A stretch of 64,000 nucleotides of DNA from contig NZ_STGD01000001.1 in assembly GCF_005222755.1 (NCBI RefSeq), forward strand, positions 1 through 64,000, read 5' to 3'. This document shows positions 43,953 through 54,683 of this stretch, one piece after another. Below the pieces are notes generated by a model that saw only the letters and a program-made list of their open reading frames with translations, did no database searches and was not told the DNA's origin. Numbering within the stretch: the first letter of the stretch is position 1; each line of letters opens with the position of its first letter. Source of the DNA: Roseomonas sp. HF4 (GTDB lineage: Bacteria; Pseudomonadota; Alphaproteobacteria; Acetobacterales; Acetobacteraceae). The position numbers and the translations under genes were made by a program.

Positions 43953-45359
43953 ATGAAGCATGCCGCCTTTGAAGGCCGCCTCGTGATGCTGGGCTTCGGC
44001 TCGATCGGCCAGGGTGTCCTGCCGCTGATCCTGAAGCATATCGACATGCCGAAGGAGAGGATCGAGATCATCACCTCCGACGCGCGCGGGGAGGCGATCG
44101 CCGCGCAGTACGGCATCGCCCATACCGTGCTGCCGCTGACCCGCGCCAACTATGCGGGGGTGCTGCGCACGCGGCTCGCCAAGGGCGACTTCCTGCTGAA
44201 CCTGTCGGTCGACGTCTCCTCCGTCGCGCTGGTCACGCTGTGCCGGGAGATCGGCGCGCTCTACCTCGATACCTGCGTCGAGCCCTGGGTGGGCGGCTAC
44301 ACCGACCCGTCGCTGACGCCGTCCCAGCGGTCGAACTACGCGCTGCGGGAAAGCGCGCTGGCGCTCAAGACCGGCGCCGGGCCGACCGCGGTGATGACGC
44401 ATGGCGCCAATCCCGGGCTGGTGTCGCATTTCGTCAAGCAGGCGCTGCTGGACGTGGCGCGCGACACCGGGCACGCGACGCAGGTGCCCGGCACGCAGCA
44501 GGGCTGGGCGCGGCTCGCGCACGACCTCGGCGTGAAGGTCATCCACATCGCGGAACGCGACACGCAGGTCTCCGCCCACATGGCCAAGCGGCGGGGCGAA
44601 TTCGTCAACACCTGGTCGATCGACGGCTTCACCGGCGAAGGCTGCCAGCCCGCGGAACTCGGCTGGGGCACGCATGAGAAGGCGATGCCGGCCGACGGCC
44701 TGCGCCACGATTTCGGCTGCGACGCCGCGATCTACCTGATGCGCCCCGGGGCCGCGACGCGCGTGCGGTCCTGGACGCCGCTCGAAGGGCCGATGCATTC
44801 CTTCCTGATCACGCACAATGAGAGCATCTCGCTGGCGGACTACTACAGTTTGCGCGACGCGTCGGGCGCGGTGGTCTATCGCCCGACCAGCCACTACGCC
44901 TACCACCCCTGCGACGACGCGGTGCTGTCGGTGCACGAATTCGCCGGGCGGAACTGGGACCTGCAGCCCGAGAAGCGGCTGATGATGGAGGAGATCACCT
45001 CCGGCATGGACGAGCTCGGCGTGCTGCTAATGGGCCATGCGAAGGGCGCCTACTGGTACGGATCGCGCCTGACGATCGAGGAGGCGCGCGCTCTCGCACC
45101 GCACAACAACGCGACCTCGCTGCAGGTCTGCGTCGCGGTGCTCGCCGGCATGGTCTACGCCATCGAGAACCCCGAGGCCGGGCTGGTCGAGGCGGATGAG
45201 CTCGACCATGCCCGCGCACTCGAGATCTGCTTCCCCTACCTGGGGGAGATGGCGGGGGTCTATTCCGACTGGACGCCGCTCGAGAACCGCGGCGCGCTGT
45301 TCCCCGAGGAGGTGGACACCGCCTGCCCCTGGCAATTCGCCAATTTCCGCGTGACGTGA
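43953..45359 (+). CDS. hss: Homospermidine synthase
   Basis: A 468-residue NAD+-dependent homospermidine synthase that joins two putrescines (or putrescine and spermidine) into homospermidine. The Rossmann start is MLGFGSIGQGVLP, and family blocks include LDTCVEPWVGGY, VMTHGANPGLVSHFVKQAL, ITHNESISLADYYSL and YRPTSHYAYHPCDDAVLSV. Length is normal for the bacterial enzyme. AAGGA precedes the ATG. It is cotranscribed with the decarboxylase; a perfect GC hairpin 9 bases past the stop probably ends the transcript. Confidence 0.96.
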   Translation: MKHAAFEGRLVMLGFGSIGQGVLPLILKHIDMPKERIEIITSDARGEAIAAQYGIAHTVLPLTRANYAGVLRTRLAKGDFLLNLSVDVSSVALVTLCREIGALYLDTCVEPWVGGYTDPSLTPSQRSNYALRESALALKTGAGPTAVMTHGANPGLVSHFVKQALLDVARDTGHATQVPGTQQGWARLAHDLGVKVIHIAERDTQVSAHMAKRRGEFVNTWSIDGFTGEGCQPAELGWGTHEKAMPADGLRHDFGCDAAIYLMRPGAATRVRSWTPLEGPMHSFLITHNESISLADYYSLRDASGAVVYRPTSHYAYHPCDDAVLSVHEFAGRNWDLQPEKRLMMEEITSGMDELGVLLMGHAKGAYWYGSRLTIEEARALAPHNNATSLQVCVAVLAGMVYAIENPEAGLVEADELDHARALEICFPYLGEMAGVYSDWTPLENRGALFPEEVDTACPWQFANFRVT

Positions 45360-45367
45360 CCGATCCA

Positions 45368-45388
45368 GGGGAGGGCAGCGCCCTCCCC
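45368..45388 (+). terminator. Hairpin after hss
   Basis: GGGGAGGGC and GCCCTCCCC form a perfect 9-base-pair stem with an AGC loop, beginning 9 bases after the hss stop. The T tract is absent. It separates the polyamine operon from the acyl-CoA dehydrogenase gene. Confidence 0.5.
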
Positions 45389-45418
45389 AAGGCCACCGCT
45401 TGGTCGTAGCCTTGCGCC

Positions 45419-47131
45419 ATGACCGTCATCCGCCCCAACCGCCCAGCCCCCATCGGCGCCGAGGCCGTCCCGGACAGCCACGGCCTCAACCTCTATCGCG
45501 CCGACCCCACGCTGGCCGCGCTGCTGCGGATCTATCTGCCGCCCGACCTCGACGCGCATCTGGCGCCGCATCTCGACCGCCTCGGCGCGCTCGCGGGCGG
45601 GCCGCTCGCGGGCCTGGCCGCGGCGGCCGACGTGCACCCGCCCGAGTTGCTGCACCGGACGCGGCGCGGGGAGGACGCGCAATCCATCGCCTACCACCCC
45701 GCCTATCGGGAAATGGAGCGCCTGGCCTTCGGGGAATACGGGCTCGCCGCGCTGTCGCATCGCGGCGGCGTGCTCGGCTGGCCGGCGCCCATGCCGGGGG
45801 CGGCGAAATACGCCATCACCTATCTGTTCGTGCAGGCGGAATTCGGCCTCATGTGCCCGGTCTCGATGACCGACAGCCTGACGCGCACGCTGCGCAAATT
45901 CGGCGACCCGGCGCTGATCGACCGCTACCTGCCGGCGCTCACCACGCAGGACCTCGACGACCTTTACCAGGGCGCGATGTTCATGACCGAGCAGGGCGCG
46001 GGGTCGGACATCGCCAATACGGCGGTGACCGCGACGCCCCAGGCCGACGGCACATGGGCACTCACCGGCGACAAGTGGTTCTGCTCCAACGCCGATGCCG
46101 AGCTGGCCATGGTGCTGGCGCGGCCGGAGGGTGCCCCGCCGGGCATCAAGGGCGTGTCGCTGTTCCTGGTGCCGCGCGTGCTGCCCGACGGCACGCCGAA
46201 CGGCTACCGGATCGTGCGGCTGAAGGACAAGCTCGGCACGCGCTCGATGGCGTCGGGCGAGATCGCGCTGCAGGGCGCGACGGCCTGGATGCTCGGCGAG
46301 CCCGGCGCGGGTATGCGCCAGATGGCCGACATGGTGAACAATTCCCGCCTGTCGAACGGCGTGCGCGCGGCCGGCATGATGCGCAAGGCGGTGACCGAGG
46401 CGTTGTTCATCGCCCATCGCCGCATCGCCTTCGGCACGCCGATCGTCGCGATGCCGCTGATGCGCCGGCAGCTGGCCAAGATGCTGGTGCGTGCCGAACA
46501 GGCCCGGTCGATGGTGTTCCAGACCGCGGAGGCCCTGCGCCGGTCCGATGCCGGCGAACCCGGCGCCTACGCGCTGCTGCGCATCCTGACGCCGCTGCTG
46601 AAGTTCCGTGCCTGCCGCGACGCGCGCGTCGTCACGGGCGACGCGATGGAGGTGCGCGGCGGCTGCGGCTACATCGAGGACTTCCCCGATGCCCGGCTGA
46701 TGCGCGACGCGCATCTGGGCTCGATCTGGGAAGGCACGTCGAACATCGTGGCGCTCGACGTGCTGCGTGCCGCGGCGCGCGAAAGCTCGCTCGAGGCACT
46801 GGAGGCGCATCTCGGCGCACTGCGCGCCGCGACGCCCGATCCGCTGCCGCTCCTCGACGACGCGACGGCCCGCGCCGTCGCACTTGCGCGCCATGCCGGC
46901 GCCGAGGGCGGGCCGGTGCTGGCGCGCCAGGCGGCGAGCGGCCTCTTCAACGTCACCGCGGCCACTGCGATGGCATGGGAGGCAGCGCGGGCCGGCCTGC
47001 CGGAGCGGCGCGAGCTCGCGCGCCTCGTGCTCGTGCACCGGGTGCTGCCGCGCGACCCGCTCGATCCGGGCGCGGACGGGATCGCCGACGAACTCCTCCA
47101 CGACCCGGGCGCGGCCGCCGCGACGGTTTGA
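45419..47131 (+). CDS. Acyl-CoA dehydrogenase, AidB-like
   Basis: A 570-residue acyl-CoA dehydrogenase-fold flavoprotein. The long N-terminal region and the order of blocks (HPAYREMERLAFGEYGLAAL, MFMTEQGAGSDIANT, GDKWFCSNADAELAMVLAR, GGCGYIEDFPDARLMRDAHLGSIWEGTSNIVALD) fit the AidB/isovaleryl-type branch. The Arg in RLMRDAHLGSIWEGTSNI is the usual flavin-site region. AidB itself binds DNA and is linked to the alkylation response; whether this is a DNA-associated AidB or a metabolic dehydrogenase is open. It lies 59 bases after hss behind a hairpin and 66 bases before the TAXI gene. Confidence 0.9.
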   Translation: MTVIRPNRPAPIGAEAVPDSHGLNLYRADPTLAALLRIYLPPDLDAHLAPHLDRLGALAGGPLAGLAAAADVHPPELLHRTRRGEDAQSIAYHPAYREMERLAFGEYGLAALSHRGGVLGWPAPMPGAAKYAITYLFVQAEFGLMCPVSMTDSLTRTLRKFGDPALIDRYLPALTTQDLDDLYQGAMFMTEQGAGSDIANTAVTATPQADGTWALTGDKWFCSNADAELAMVLARPEGAPPGIKGVSLFLVPRVLPDGTPNGYRIVRLKDKLGTRSMASGEIALQGATAWMLGEPGAGMRQMADMVNNSRLSNGVRAAGMMRKAVTEALFIAHRRIAFGTPIVAMPLMRRQLAKMLVRAEQARSMVFQTAEALRRSDAGEPGAYALLRILTPLLKFRACRDARVVTGDAMEVRGGCGYIEDFPDARLMRDAHLGSIWEGTSNIVALDVLRAAARESSLEALEAHLGALRAATPDPLPLLDDATARAVALARHAGAEGGPVLARQAASGLFNVTAATAMAWEAARAGLPERRELARLVLVHRVLPRDPLDPGADGIADELLHDPGAAAATV

Positions 47132-47197
47132 CAGGCCCGCGCGTCCTCGGGGTAGTCTGCGGGGCCACAACCAAGAACAGAAGGAACGGGAGCCGCC

Positions 47198-48349
47198 ATG
47201 ATCACCCGCCGCACGGGACTTGCCCTCACCGCAGCGCTCGGCACCGGAGCCCTCGCCCGGCCGGGCCTCGCGCAGACCGCAATGCCGGACCTGCCCTCCA
47301 CGATGGTCTGGTCGGTCTACGACGTCGGATCCGCCGGCTATGTGGAGGCCTCCGCGATTTCCGACGCGCTCGGCCGCGCCCATGGCTCCCGCGTCAGGCT
47401 GCTGCCGTCCGGCACGTCGATCGGGCGCATCCTGCCGCTGAAGCAGCGCCGCGCGTCCCATGCCTGGCTCGCCAACGAGTTGTTCTTCGCGGCCGAGGGC
47501 ATCTACGAATACGCGACGCCCGACTGGGGCCCGCAGGATTTCCGCGTGCTGATGGGGCGCAAGAACGCGTTCTCTGTCGTGGCCACGAAGGAAAGCGGCA
47601 TCACCAAGCCCGAGGACCTCAAGGGCAAGCGCATGGCCTGGGTGCCGGCGAATTCGTCGGTCAACATCAAGGTCGAGCCGGTGCTGGCCTTCGCGGGCCT
47701 TACGCTGAATGACGTGCAGCTCGTGCAGTTCCCGTCCTACGTGGCCAGCCTGCGCGCGCTGATCGAAGGCCGTGCGGACTGCGCCGGCGCGGCGGTGAAC
47801 ACGTCCGTCCTGCGTGAGCTGGAGGCAAGCCCGCGCGGCATCTCCTGGGTGCAACTCGACCCGAACAATGCGCAGGGCTGGGCTGCGATGCGCCGCGTCG
47901 TCTCCTTCGCCGAGCCGCTGCGCGAGACGATCGGCTCGGGCGTGTCGGAAAGCTCGCCCGCGAACGTCATGGGCTACCGCTACCCCATGATCACGGTGAA
48001 TTCCGACACGCCGGACGCCGAGGTCTATGCCCTGATGAAGGCGGTGCACCAGACCTTCGACCTCTACAAGGGCGTCAACGCGACCATGCCGCGCTGGGCG
48101 ATGAGCCAGGCCGGCACGCCGCCGATGGACGCGGCCTTCCACCCGGGCGCGATCCGCTTCCTGACCGAGGTCGGCGTCTGGAACGCCGAGGCGCAGGCCT
48201 GGCAGGACGGCGCGCTGCGTCGCAACAACACGCTGCGCCAAGCCTGGGGCGAATTTCTGCCCGGCGCACGCAGCCGCAACCTGGAAGGCGAGGCCTTCTC
48301 GAACGCCTGGGGCGAACGCCGGCGCGCCGCCCTCGCGACCCTCGGCTGA
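47198..48349 (+). CDS. TRAP transporter binding protein, TAXI family
   Basis: A 383-residue periplasmic binding protein of the TAXI (TRAP-associated extracytoplasmic immunogenic) family. Residues 1-27 are a signal peptide with two arginines (ITRRTGLALTAALGTG). Mature landmarks are WSVYDVGSAGYVEASAISDAL, RLLPSGTSIGRILPLK and DLKGKRMAWVPANSSVNIKVEPVLAFAGL. It captures the solute, often glutamate/glutamine or other acids in this family, and delivers it to the fused permease encoded 80 bases downstream. GGAACGGGAG precedes the ATG. Confidence 0.92.
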   Translation: MITRRTGLALTAALGTGALARPGLAQTAMPDLPSTMVWSVYDVGSAGYVEASAISDALGRAHGSRVRLLPSGTSIGRILPLKQRRASHAWLANELFFAAEGIYEYATPDWGPQDFRVLMGRKNAFSVVATKESGITKPEDLKGKRMAWVPANSSVNIKVEPVLAFAGLTLNDVQLVQFPSYVASLRALIEGRADCAGAAVNTSVLRELEASPRGISWVQLDPNNAQGWAAMRRVVSFAEPLRETIGSGVSESSPANVMGYRYPMITVNSDTPDAEVYALMKAVHQTFDLYKGVNATMPRWAMSQAGTPPMDAAFHPGAIRFLTEVGVWNAEAQAWQDGALRRNNTLRQAWGEFLPGARSRNLEGEAFSNAWGERRRAALATLG

Positions 48350-48374
48350 AGCTTCGCCGCGCCCACCCGTGACG

Positions 48375-48400
48375 CCGCCGCCGGCCCGTGCCGGCGGCGG
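48375..48400 (+). terminator. Intercistronic hairpin between TAXI and TRAP genes
   Basis: CCGCCGCCGG and CCGGCGGCGG form a perfect 10-base-pair stem with a CCCGTG loop, followed by TTTCGT. It lies 25 bases after the binding-protein stop and 29 bases before the permease start, where partial termination or mRNA stabilisation would keep the binding protein more abundant than the permease. Confidence 0.5.
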
Positions 48401-48429
48401 TTTCGTCTCCGCCGCCAGGACCACCCCGC

Positions 48430-50364
48430 ATGTCCAGCACCGCCAGCGCGCAACCCATGCCCGAGGATCCGGAGGCGCGATCGACACGCCTGACGGGCGC
48501 TGCCTTCTGGGCGGCCTTCGTGCTCGCCTCGGCGGGTCTGATGCTGACGGTGAACCAGGTGTTCAACCTCGGCATCGGCGGCTTCCGGCCGATCAGCACG
48601 GCTTACTACTACCTGGTGCTCGGCTGCTTCGGCGGCTTCGCCTTCCTGGCCTTCCCGGCACTGAAGTCGCACAAGGCGCGCGTTCCCTGGTTCGACTGGA
48701 TCTGCGCGGGAACGGTTCTGGCGCTCGGCATCTGGCTCGCGACCGAGGCGCTGCGCATCCAGCTCGCAGGCTGGAACGCGACGGCGCCGGACTGGGCCGC
48801 CTGGCTCGGCGTGCTGCTGCTCGTGCTGATCCTCGACGGCGTGCGCCGCACGGGCGAGATCGTGCTGTTCATCGCCTGCCTGCTGTTCGGCCTTTTCCCG
48901 CTCATCGCGGATAGCGCGCCGGGCTTCCTCTGGGGCGTCCAGTTCACGCCGCTCGATGCCGCGCGCGAGCATGTCTTCGGCACCGAGAGCATCATCGGCA
49001 TCCCGATGCAGGTGGTGAGCGACACGCTGATCGGCTTCCTCGTCTTCGGCGTCGTGCTCTCGGCCACGGGCGGCGCCGCCTTCTTCATGGATTTCGCGCT
49101 GTCGCTGATGGGCACCTCACGCGGCGGGCCGGCCAAGGTGGCGGTGGTGTCGTCGGCGATGTTCGGCATGCTCTCGGGCAGCCCGACCTCGAACGTGCTG
49201 ACCACCGGCACGCTCACCATCCCGACCATGAAGCGCTGCGGCTACGCGCCGCACTACGCCGGCGCGGTCGAGGCCTGCGCGTCGACGGGCGGCGCGCTGA
49301 TGCCGCCGGTGATGGGCGCGGCCGCCTTCATCATGGCGAACTTCCTGAACGTGCCCTACGCCGAGGTGATGGTCGCCGCCGTGCTGCCCAGCGTCCTCTA
49401 CTACGGCGCGCTGTTCCTGCAGACCGATCTCTATGCCGTGCGCAACGGCCTGCGCGGCGTGGCGCGCAGCGAAGTGCCGCCGCTGCTGCCCACGCTGCTG
49501 TCCGGCTGGTACTACATCGCGGCGATCGTCGGCCTGACCGTGCTGCTGCTCGCTTTCCGGATCGAGGCGGAGGCGCCCTTCTGGGTCTGCCTGTTCCTCC
49601 TGGGCATCGCCGTGCTGCGCGCGCGGACCACCGGGTTCAACCTGCGCCGCTTCTGCGGCCTCGTGGTCGATGCCGGCCAGGCGGTCGCGCAGCTGGTCGC
49701 GCTCATTGCGGGTATCGGGCTCATCATCGGCGCGCTGTCGATGACGGGCGTCGCCAATTCCTTCTCGCGCGAGCTGGTGCAATACGCGGCGGGCAACATC
49801 GCGCTGCTGCTGTTCTTCGGCGCCATCACGTCGTTCATCCTCGGCATGGGGATGACGGCCTCGGCCTGCTACATCTTCCTGGCCATCGTGCTGGCGCCGG
49901 CGCTGGTGCAGGCGGGGCTCGACCCGATGGCGTCGCACCTCTACGTCCTCTACTGGGGCATCGTGTCCTTCATCACGCCGCCGGTGGCGCTTGCCGCCAT
50001 CGCCGCGGCCTCCATCGCGAAGTCGAGCCCGATGCTCACGGGGCTGATGGCGCTGCGCATCGGCTTCCTGCTCATGCTGCTGCCGGTGCTGTTCGTGCTG
50101 CAGCCGGCGCTGATCCTGCGCGGGGACCTGCCGACCATCGCGCAGGCGGTGCTGACCGCGGCCGTCGCGGTGGTGCTGATCGCCTCGGCGCTCGAAGGCT
50201 ACGTCTACAAGGTGGGCCGGACGCCGCTCTGGGCGCGCGTGCCGATCCTGCTGGGCGGGCTGCTGATGCTGATCCCGGAAGGCACGACGGACCTGATCGG
50301 CCTCGCGGTCGGCCTGGGTGGCATCGCGGCGCTGCGCCTGGCGCGGCCGCCCGCGCCGGCCTGA
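48430..50364 (+). CDS. TRAP transporter fused permease (DctQM)
   Basis: A 644-residue membrane protein in which the small (DctQ) and large (DctM) TRAP subunits are fused, as normal for TAXI systems. After a polar N-terminus there are about 16-18 hydrophobic segments. Motifs in the large part include the [27 protein letters not shown] block, [21 protein letters not shown], and [31 protein letters not shown]. It imports the TAXI-bound solute with a sodium or proton gradient. ATG 48430 is chosen because the frame upstream runs through the hairpin. Confidence 0.93.
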   Translation: MSSTASAQPMPEDPEARSTRLTGAAFWAAFVLASAGLMLTVNQVFNLGIGGFRPISTAYYYLVLGCFGGFAFLAFPALKSHKARVPWFDWICAGTVLALGIWLATEALRIQLAGWNATAPDWAAWLGVLLLVLILDGVRRTGEIVLFIACLLFGLFPLIADSAPGFLWGVQFTPLDAAREHVFGTESIIGIPMQVVSDTLIGFLVFGVVLSATGGAAFFMDFALSLMGTSRGGPAKVAVVSSAMFGMLSGSPTSNVLTTGTLTIPTMKRCGYAPHYAGAVEACASTGGALMPPVMGAAAFIMANFLNVPYAEVMVAAVLPSVLYYGALFLQTDLYAVRNGLRGVARSEVPPLLPTLLSGWYYIAAIVGLTVLLLAFRIEAEAPFWVCLFLLGIAVLRARTTGFNLRRFCGLVVDAGQAVAQLVALIAGIGLIIGALSMTGVANSFSRELVQYAAGNIALLLFFGAITSFILGMGMTASACYIFLAIVLAPALVQAGLDPMASHLYVLYWGIVSFITPPVALAAIAAASIAKSSPMLTGLMALRIGFLLMLLPVLFVLQPALILRGDLPTIAQAVLTAAVAVVLIASALEGYVYKVGRTPLWARVPILLGGLLMLIPEGTTDLIGLAVGLGGIAALRLARPPAPA

Positions 50365-50374
50365 GGCAGCCGGC

Positions 50375-51328
50375 TCAGACCGGCCAGTCCTCCAGGAAGC
50401 GTTCCGCCACCTCGAAGGCGACGCGCCCGGTCTCGTCGAGCGGCTCCCGCGCGAAGGGGGTGGGCGCCTCGGCCAGCGGTCGCGCCTGGCGCGCGGCATA
50501 GAGGCTGTCGTGCAGGCGCCGGTGGCGCGCCCCGAGCCCGCCCGGATCGGCGATGAACACCGGCACCTCGGTCGCCAGCGCCTCCGAGACCATGGAGACG
50601 GAATCGCCCGTCACGACCACCGCATCCGCCCAGGCGAGCAGCCCGGCATAGGGGTTGGCGCCGCCATCCCCCCAGCGATGCAGGTGGTGCGGCAGGTCGC
50701 CGATCATCCCGGCCGCCGCGGTCTCCGCCGGACGGCCGGTGCGGCGCGAGCCCGTGGCCAGCACGCTGCCGGCGAAGCCCGCGACCTGGCGGGCGATGGC
50801 GGCCGCCGTGCCCGGCGCCATGCCCTCCCCCCGCGGCGGGCCGCCGAGCAGCAGCGCCACGCGCGGCGACGGGAAGGCGGCGAACATGCTCCATTCCTCC
50901 CGCGCCGCCGCCAGGCGCGCGGGCGACATGCGATGCGTCGCGCCCAGGATCGCGACAAGGTTCGGTGCCGCCGGCGGGGAATCGTGCCGCCCGGCCACCA
51001 GCAGGCCGAAGCGGTGCTCGGCGAAGCCCGGGCGCATGCAATGGACGGTGCGCGCCCCCTGCCCCGCCAGCCACAGCGCGACCGGCGCGCTCCTGCGCCC
51101 GGCCGAGATCACGAGGCGCGGCCAGGGCGGCGCGAGGCCGCGGCGCGCCGCCGCGCCCATCCCCGCCAGCGTCGGCCAGCGCAGCGGCAGCCGCGCGAGC
51201 GGCCCCCAGGCCAGCGGCATCGTGCGGAACGGGCGCCCGAGCCGTTCTGCGATGCCGATGGCCTGCGCCGCCGTTCCCGCCCGCGGGTCCGCCAGCACCC
51301 AGATGCGCCCGGCCTCCGCCTCCGTCAT
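50375..51328 (-). CDS. ELM1/GtrOC1-like (DUF1022) protein
   Basis: A 317-residue protein of the mitochondrial fission ELM1-like family. Landmarks are [22 protein letters not shown] at the N-terminus, [27 protein letters not shown] and [25 protein letters not shown]. The fold resembles glycosyltransferase GT-B enzymes, and bacterial members are often near cell-envelope sugar genes, but biochemical function is unknown. ATG 51328 or the in-frame ATG at 51343 could start it. It diverges from pyrE with 63 bases between. Confidence 0.85.
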   Translation of the reverse strand: MTEAEAGRIWVLADPRAGTAAQAIGIAERLGRPFRTMPLAWGPLARLPLRWPTLAGMGAAARRGLAPPWPRLVISAGRRSAPVALWLAGQGARTVHCMRPGFAEHRFGLLVAGRHDSPPAAPNLVAILGATHRMSPARLAAAREEWSMFAAFPSPRVALLLGGPPRGEGMAPGTAAAIARQVAGFAGSVLATGSRRTGRPAETAAAGMIGDLPHHLHRWGDGGANPYAGLLAWADAVVVTGDSVSMVSEALATEVPVFIADPGGLGARHRRLHDSLYAARQARPLAEAPTPFAREPLDETGRVAFEVAERFLEDWPV

Positions 51329-51391
51329 GGACGGCGCCCGCACTGCCGATTAGGACAGGGGCGACAAGGACCACCACCAGGACAGACCGCC

Positions 51392-52105
51392 ATGACCGCG
51401 CTGCACGCCTCCGACTGGGACCGCGACGCCGCCCTGACCACCGCGCGCATCCTGCTCGAGATCAAGGCGGTGAACTTCCGCCCCGAGGAGCCCTACACCT
51501 TCACCAGCGGCTGGGCCTCGCCGGTCTATATCGACTGCCGCAAGATCATCTCCTTCCCGCGCGCGCGCAACCGCATCATGGAACTCGGCGTCGAGAAGAT
51601 CGGCCGGCATGTCGGCTACGAATCGATCGACATCGTGGTGGGCGGCGAGACCGCCGGCATCCCCTTCGGCGCCTGGATCGCCGACCGGATGATGGCGCCC
51701 ATGGCGTATGTGCGGAAGAAGCCCAAGGGCTTCGGCCGCAACGCGCTGATCGAGGGCGAAGTGCCCGTCGGCCAGCGCACGTTGCTGGTCGAGGACCTGA
51801 CGACCGATGGCGGCTCCAAGATCCGCTTCGCCAATGCGCTGCGCGAAGCGGGCGCGATCTGCGACCACACCTTCGTGGTGTTCTACTACGGCGTCTTCCC
51901 AGGATCCTTCGAGAAGCTGAAGGAGATGGGGCTGAACCTTCATCACCTCTGCACCTGGTGGGACGTGCTCGAGGTGTGCCGGGAGAAGCCGTATTTCAGC
52001 GAGGCCGCGCTCAAGGAAGTGCGGAAGTTCCTCGAGGACCCGGTGTCCTGGTCCGTCGCGCATGGCGGGGCGGGCGAGGCGAAGCCGAAGGACGCGGCCG
52101 AATGA
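51392..52105 (+). CDS. pyrE: Orotate phosphoribosyltransferase
   Basis: A 237-residue OPRTase converting orotate and PRPP to OMP in pyrimidine synthesis. The PRPP-binding motif [11 protein letters not shown] is at 133-143, and [17 protein letters not shown] and [13 protein letters not shown] are conserved substrate-site segments. It is slightly longer than E. coli PyrE through a C-terminal tail. Its TGA overlaps the ATG of the ABC binding-protein gene (ATGA), an unusual coupling of a biosynthetic gene to a peptide-type importer. Confidence 0.97.
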   Translation: MTALHASDWDRDAALTTARILLEIKAVNFRPEEPYTFTSGWASPVYIDCRKIISFPRARNRIMELGVEKIGRHVGYESIDIVVGGETAGIPFGAWIADRMMAPMAYVRKKPKGFGRNALIEGEVPVGQRTLLVEDLTTDGGSKIRFANALREAGAICDHTFVVFYYGVFPGSFEKLKEMGLNLHHLCTWWDVLEVCREKPYFSEAALKEVRKFLEDPVSWSVAHGGAGEAKPKDAAE

Positions 52106-53751
52106 GGCTCGGCGCCGCCGCGCTCCTGCTGGCGCTGGCGGCGCCCGCCGCCGCGCAGCCGCGCGACAGCCTGACCATCGGCATCACCCAGTACCCCTCC
52201 ACCTTCCACCCCAACATCGAGAACATGGCGGCCAAGTCCTACGTGCTGGGCTTCGCGCGCCGTCCGCTCACCGCCTATGGCGCCGACTGGCGCCTGGCGT
52301 GCCTCACCTGCGAGACCCTTCCCAGCCTCGAGAACGGCGGCGCCGAACGCGAGACCACACCCGACGGGAAGGCCGGCATCCGCGTCACCTTCCGCCTGCG
52401 GGAAGGGCTGCGCTGGGGCGACGGCACGCCGGTTTCCGCCGAGGACCTCCGCTTCGCCTGGGAAGCCGGGCGCGAGGCTGCCACCGGCTTCGGCCCGGCG
52501 GAATTCTACCGCAGCGCCTACGAACTCATCGTGGTGGACCCGCGCACGGTCACGCTGCGCTTCGACCGCGTCACCTTCGAATATGCCTCGATGGGGGACT
52601 TCCAGCCGCTGCCCGCGCATGTCGAGCGCGCCCGCTGGCAGGCCGACCCGCGCGCCTATCGCACCCGCACCGCCTACGACACGGAAACGACCAACCCCGC
52701 GCTCTGGAACGGGCCGTGGCGCATCACGGGCGTGCAGCCCGGCGCCTCGGTCACGCTGGAGCGCAACGAGGCCTGGACCGGCGCCGCGCCCGCCTTCCGC
52801 CGCATCGTGATCCGCACGGTCGAGAACACGCCGGCGCTGGAGGCGCAGCTTCTCGCGGGCCAGGTGGACATGATCGCGGGCGAACTCGGCCTGCCGATCG
52901 AGCAGGCCATCGCGCTGGAGCGGCGTGCCGGCAACCGCTTCCGCTTCACCTACCAGCCGGGGCTGATCTACGAGCATCTCGACCTCCGGCACGACCACGT
53001 GGCGCTCGGCGACCGTCGCGTGCGCCAGGCGCTGCTGATGGCGACCGACCGCGCGACCATCACCGAACGGCTGTTCGGCGGCCGCCAGCCTGTGGCGCAT
53101 ACCAGCGTCAACCCGCTCGACCCGATGCACGACCCGGATGTGCGGCGCTGGCCCTTCGACCTGGCCCGGGCCCGTGCGCTGCTCGACGAGGCCGGCTGGA
53201 CGCCCGGGCCGGACGGCATACGCCGCAACGCAGCCGGCGAACGCCTGTCCCTCGAATTCATGACGACCGCCGGCAACCGCGCACGCGAACAGGTGCAGCA
53301 GGTGCTGCAGGGCATGTGGCGCCAGGCGGGCATCGAGGCGCGCATCAGGAACGAGCCGCCGCGCGTCTTCTTCGCGGAAACCCTGTCGCGCCGCCGCTTC
53401 CAGGGCCTCGCGCTGTTCGCCTGGATCAGCGCGCCGGAAAGCGTGCCGCGCAGCGCGCTCCATTCGGACGAGATCCCGCGCGAGGAGCGCAACTGGTCCG
53501 GCCAGAACTACGGCGGCTTCCGCAACGCCGAGGTGGACGCGCTGACCCACGGCATCCCCGAGGAACTCGACCGCGAGCGACGCCGCGCGATGTGGCGCCG
53601 CTTGCAGGCGATCTACGCGGAGGAGCTGCCCGCGATCCCGCTCTGGTTCCGCGCCGATGCGCATGTCTGGCCGCAATGGCTCGATGGCGTGCGGCCGACC
53701 GGGCATCTCAACGCCTCGCCGTTGTGGGCGGAGGAATGGCGGGTGCGCTGA
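52102..53751 (+). CDS. Peptide/nickel-type ABC substrate-binding protein
   Basis: A 549-residue periplasmic binding protein of family 5 (OppA/DppA/NikA). Residues 1-19 are a signal peptide ([17 protein letters not shown]). Mature features include [67 protein letters not shown], and [24 protein letters not shown]. It may bind peptides, opines or other small solutes; the ligand is unknown. ATG 52102 overlaps pyrE's stop, and its TGA shares one base with the permease ATG. Confidence 0.93.
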   Translation: MRLGAAALLLALAAPAAAQPRDSLTIGITQYPSTFHPNIENMAAKSYVLGFARRPLTAYGADWRLACLTCETLPSLENGGAERETTPDGKAGIRVTFRLREGLRWGDGTPVSAEDLRFAWEAGREAATGFGPAEFYRSAYELIVVDPRTVTLRFDRVTFEYASMGDFQPLPAHVERARWQADPRAYRTRTAYDTETTNPALWNGPWRITGVQPGASVTLERNEAWTGAAPAFRRIVIRTVENTPALEAQLLAGQVDMIAGELGLPIEQAIALERRAGNRFRFTYQPGLIYEHLDLRHDHVALGDRRVRQALLMATDRATITERLFGGRQPVAHTSVNPLDPMHDPDVRRWPFDLARARALLDEAGWTPGPDGIRRNAAGERLSLEFMTTAGNRAREQVQQVLQGMWRQAGIEARIRNEPPRVFFAETLSRRRFQGLALFAWISAPESVPRSALHSDEIPREERNWSGQNYGGFRNAEVDALTHGIPEELDRERRRAMWRRLQAIYAEELPAIPLWFRADAHVWPQWLDGVRPTGHLNASPLWAEEWRVR

Positions 53752-54683
53752 TGGGGCGCATCCTTCCCGCCCGCCTCGCGCAGATCGCGGCGACGCTCGC
53801 GATCCTTTCCTTCTGTGCCTTCGCCCTGATCGCGCTGATGCCCGGCGACCCGATCGAGGTCGCCATCGCCGGCGACCCGCGCCTCACCTCCGAGGACGCG
53901 GCGCGGATGCGCGCGCTGCATGGCCTCGACCGGCCCTTCCACGAACGCTACCTCGCCTGGGCGTCCGGCCTGCTGCGGGGTGATTTCGGCTATTCGCGCC
54001 TGTTCGCGCAGCCCGTGGCGGCATTGCTCGGGCCCGCGCTGCTGTCCACGCTGGCACTCGCCGGCACGGCGCTGCTGGTCGCGCTGACGCTCGGCGTGGC
54101 GCTGGGCGCGCTCGCGGCATCGCGCCCGCGCGCCGCCCCGGCGGTGGATGCGATCGCGGTGATGGGCCAGGCGATGCCGACCTTCTGGCTCGGCATCCTG
54201 CTGATCATCGCCTTCGCGGTCACGCTCGGCTGGCTCCCGGCCGGCGGGGCGGCCGAAGCTGGCGCGGGGCTGCGCTACCTGGTGCTGCCGGTCGCGACGC
54301 TCGCCATCGCGCACCTCGCCGCCTATGCGCGCCATTCGGCCGCGAGCCTCGAGGCGACGCTCACCGAACCCTGGATCCGCACCGCCCGTGCCCGCGGCGC
54401 GCCGGAGCGCATCGTGCTGTTCCGCCATGCCTTCCCCAACGCCGCGCTGCCGGTGCTGCAGATCGCGGCACTCGATGCCGGCGCGCTGGCCGGCGGCGCG
54501 CTGGTCACCGAGACGGTCTTCGCCCGCCCGGGCATGGGCAAGCTGCTGTACGACGCGGTGATGGGCAACGACACCAACCTCGCGCTGGTCGCGCTGCTGC
54601 TGGTCGCGCTCACGACCATGCTCGCGACGCTCGGCGCGGACCTCGCGCAGCGCGCCCTCGATCCCCGGCTGCGCGAGCGATGA
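53751..54683 (+). CDS. Peptide-type ABC permease (DppB-like)
   Basis: A 310-residue inner-membrane permease with six hydrophobic segments. The first reads LAQIAATLAILSFCAFALIALMPGDP, as in DppB, and the coupling loop is EPWIRTARARGAPERIVLFRHAFPNA. The start at 53751 shares the A of the upstream stop (TGATG); ATG 53736 is the alternative and would overlap by 16 bases. It pairs with the following permease, whose ATG overlaps its stop by four bases. Confidence 0.92.
   Translation: MGRILPARLAQIAATLAILSFCAFALIALMPGDPIEVAIAGDPRLTSEDAARMRALHGLDRPFHERYLAWASGLLRGDFGYSRLFAQPVAALLGPALLSTLALAGTALLVALTLGVALGALAASRPRAAPAVDAIAVMGQAMPTFWLGILLIIAFAVTLGWLPAGGAAEAGAGLRYLVLPVATLAIAHLAAYARHSAASLEATLTEPWIRTARARGAPERIVLFRHAFPNAALPVLQIAALDAGALAGGALVTETVFARPGMGKLLYDAVMGNDTNLALVALLLVALTTMLATLGADLAQRALDPRLRER

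Noticed and set aside
45260..48487. 1075-residue minus-strand frame
   Set aside because: Runs antisense through hss, the acyl-CoA dehydrogenase and the TAXI gene, all well supported.
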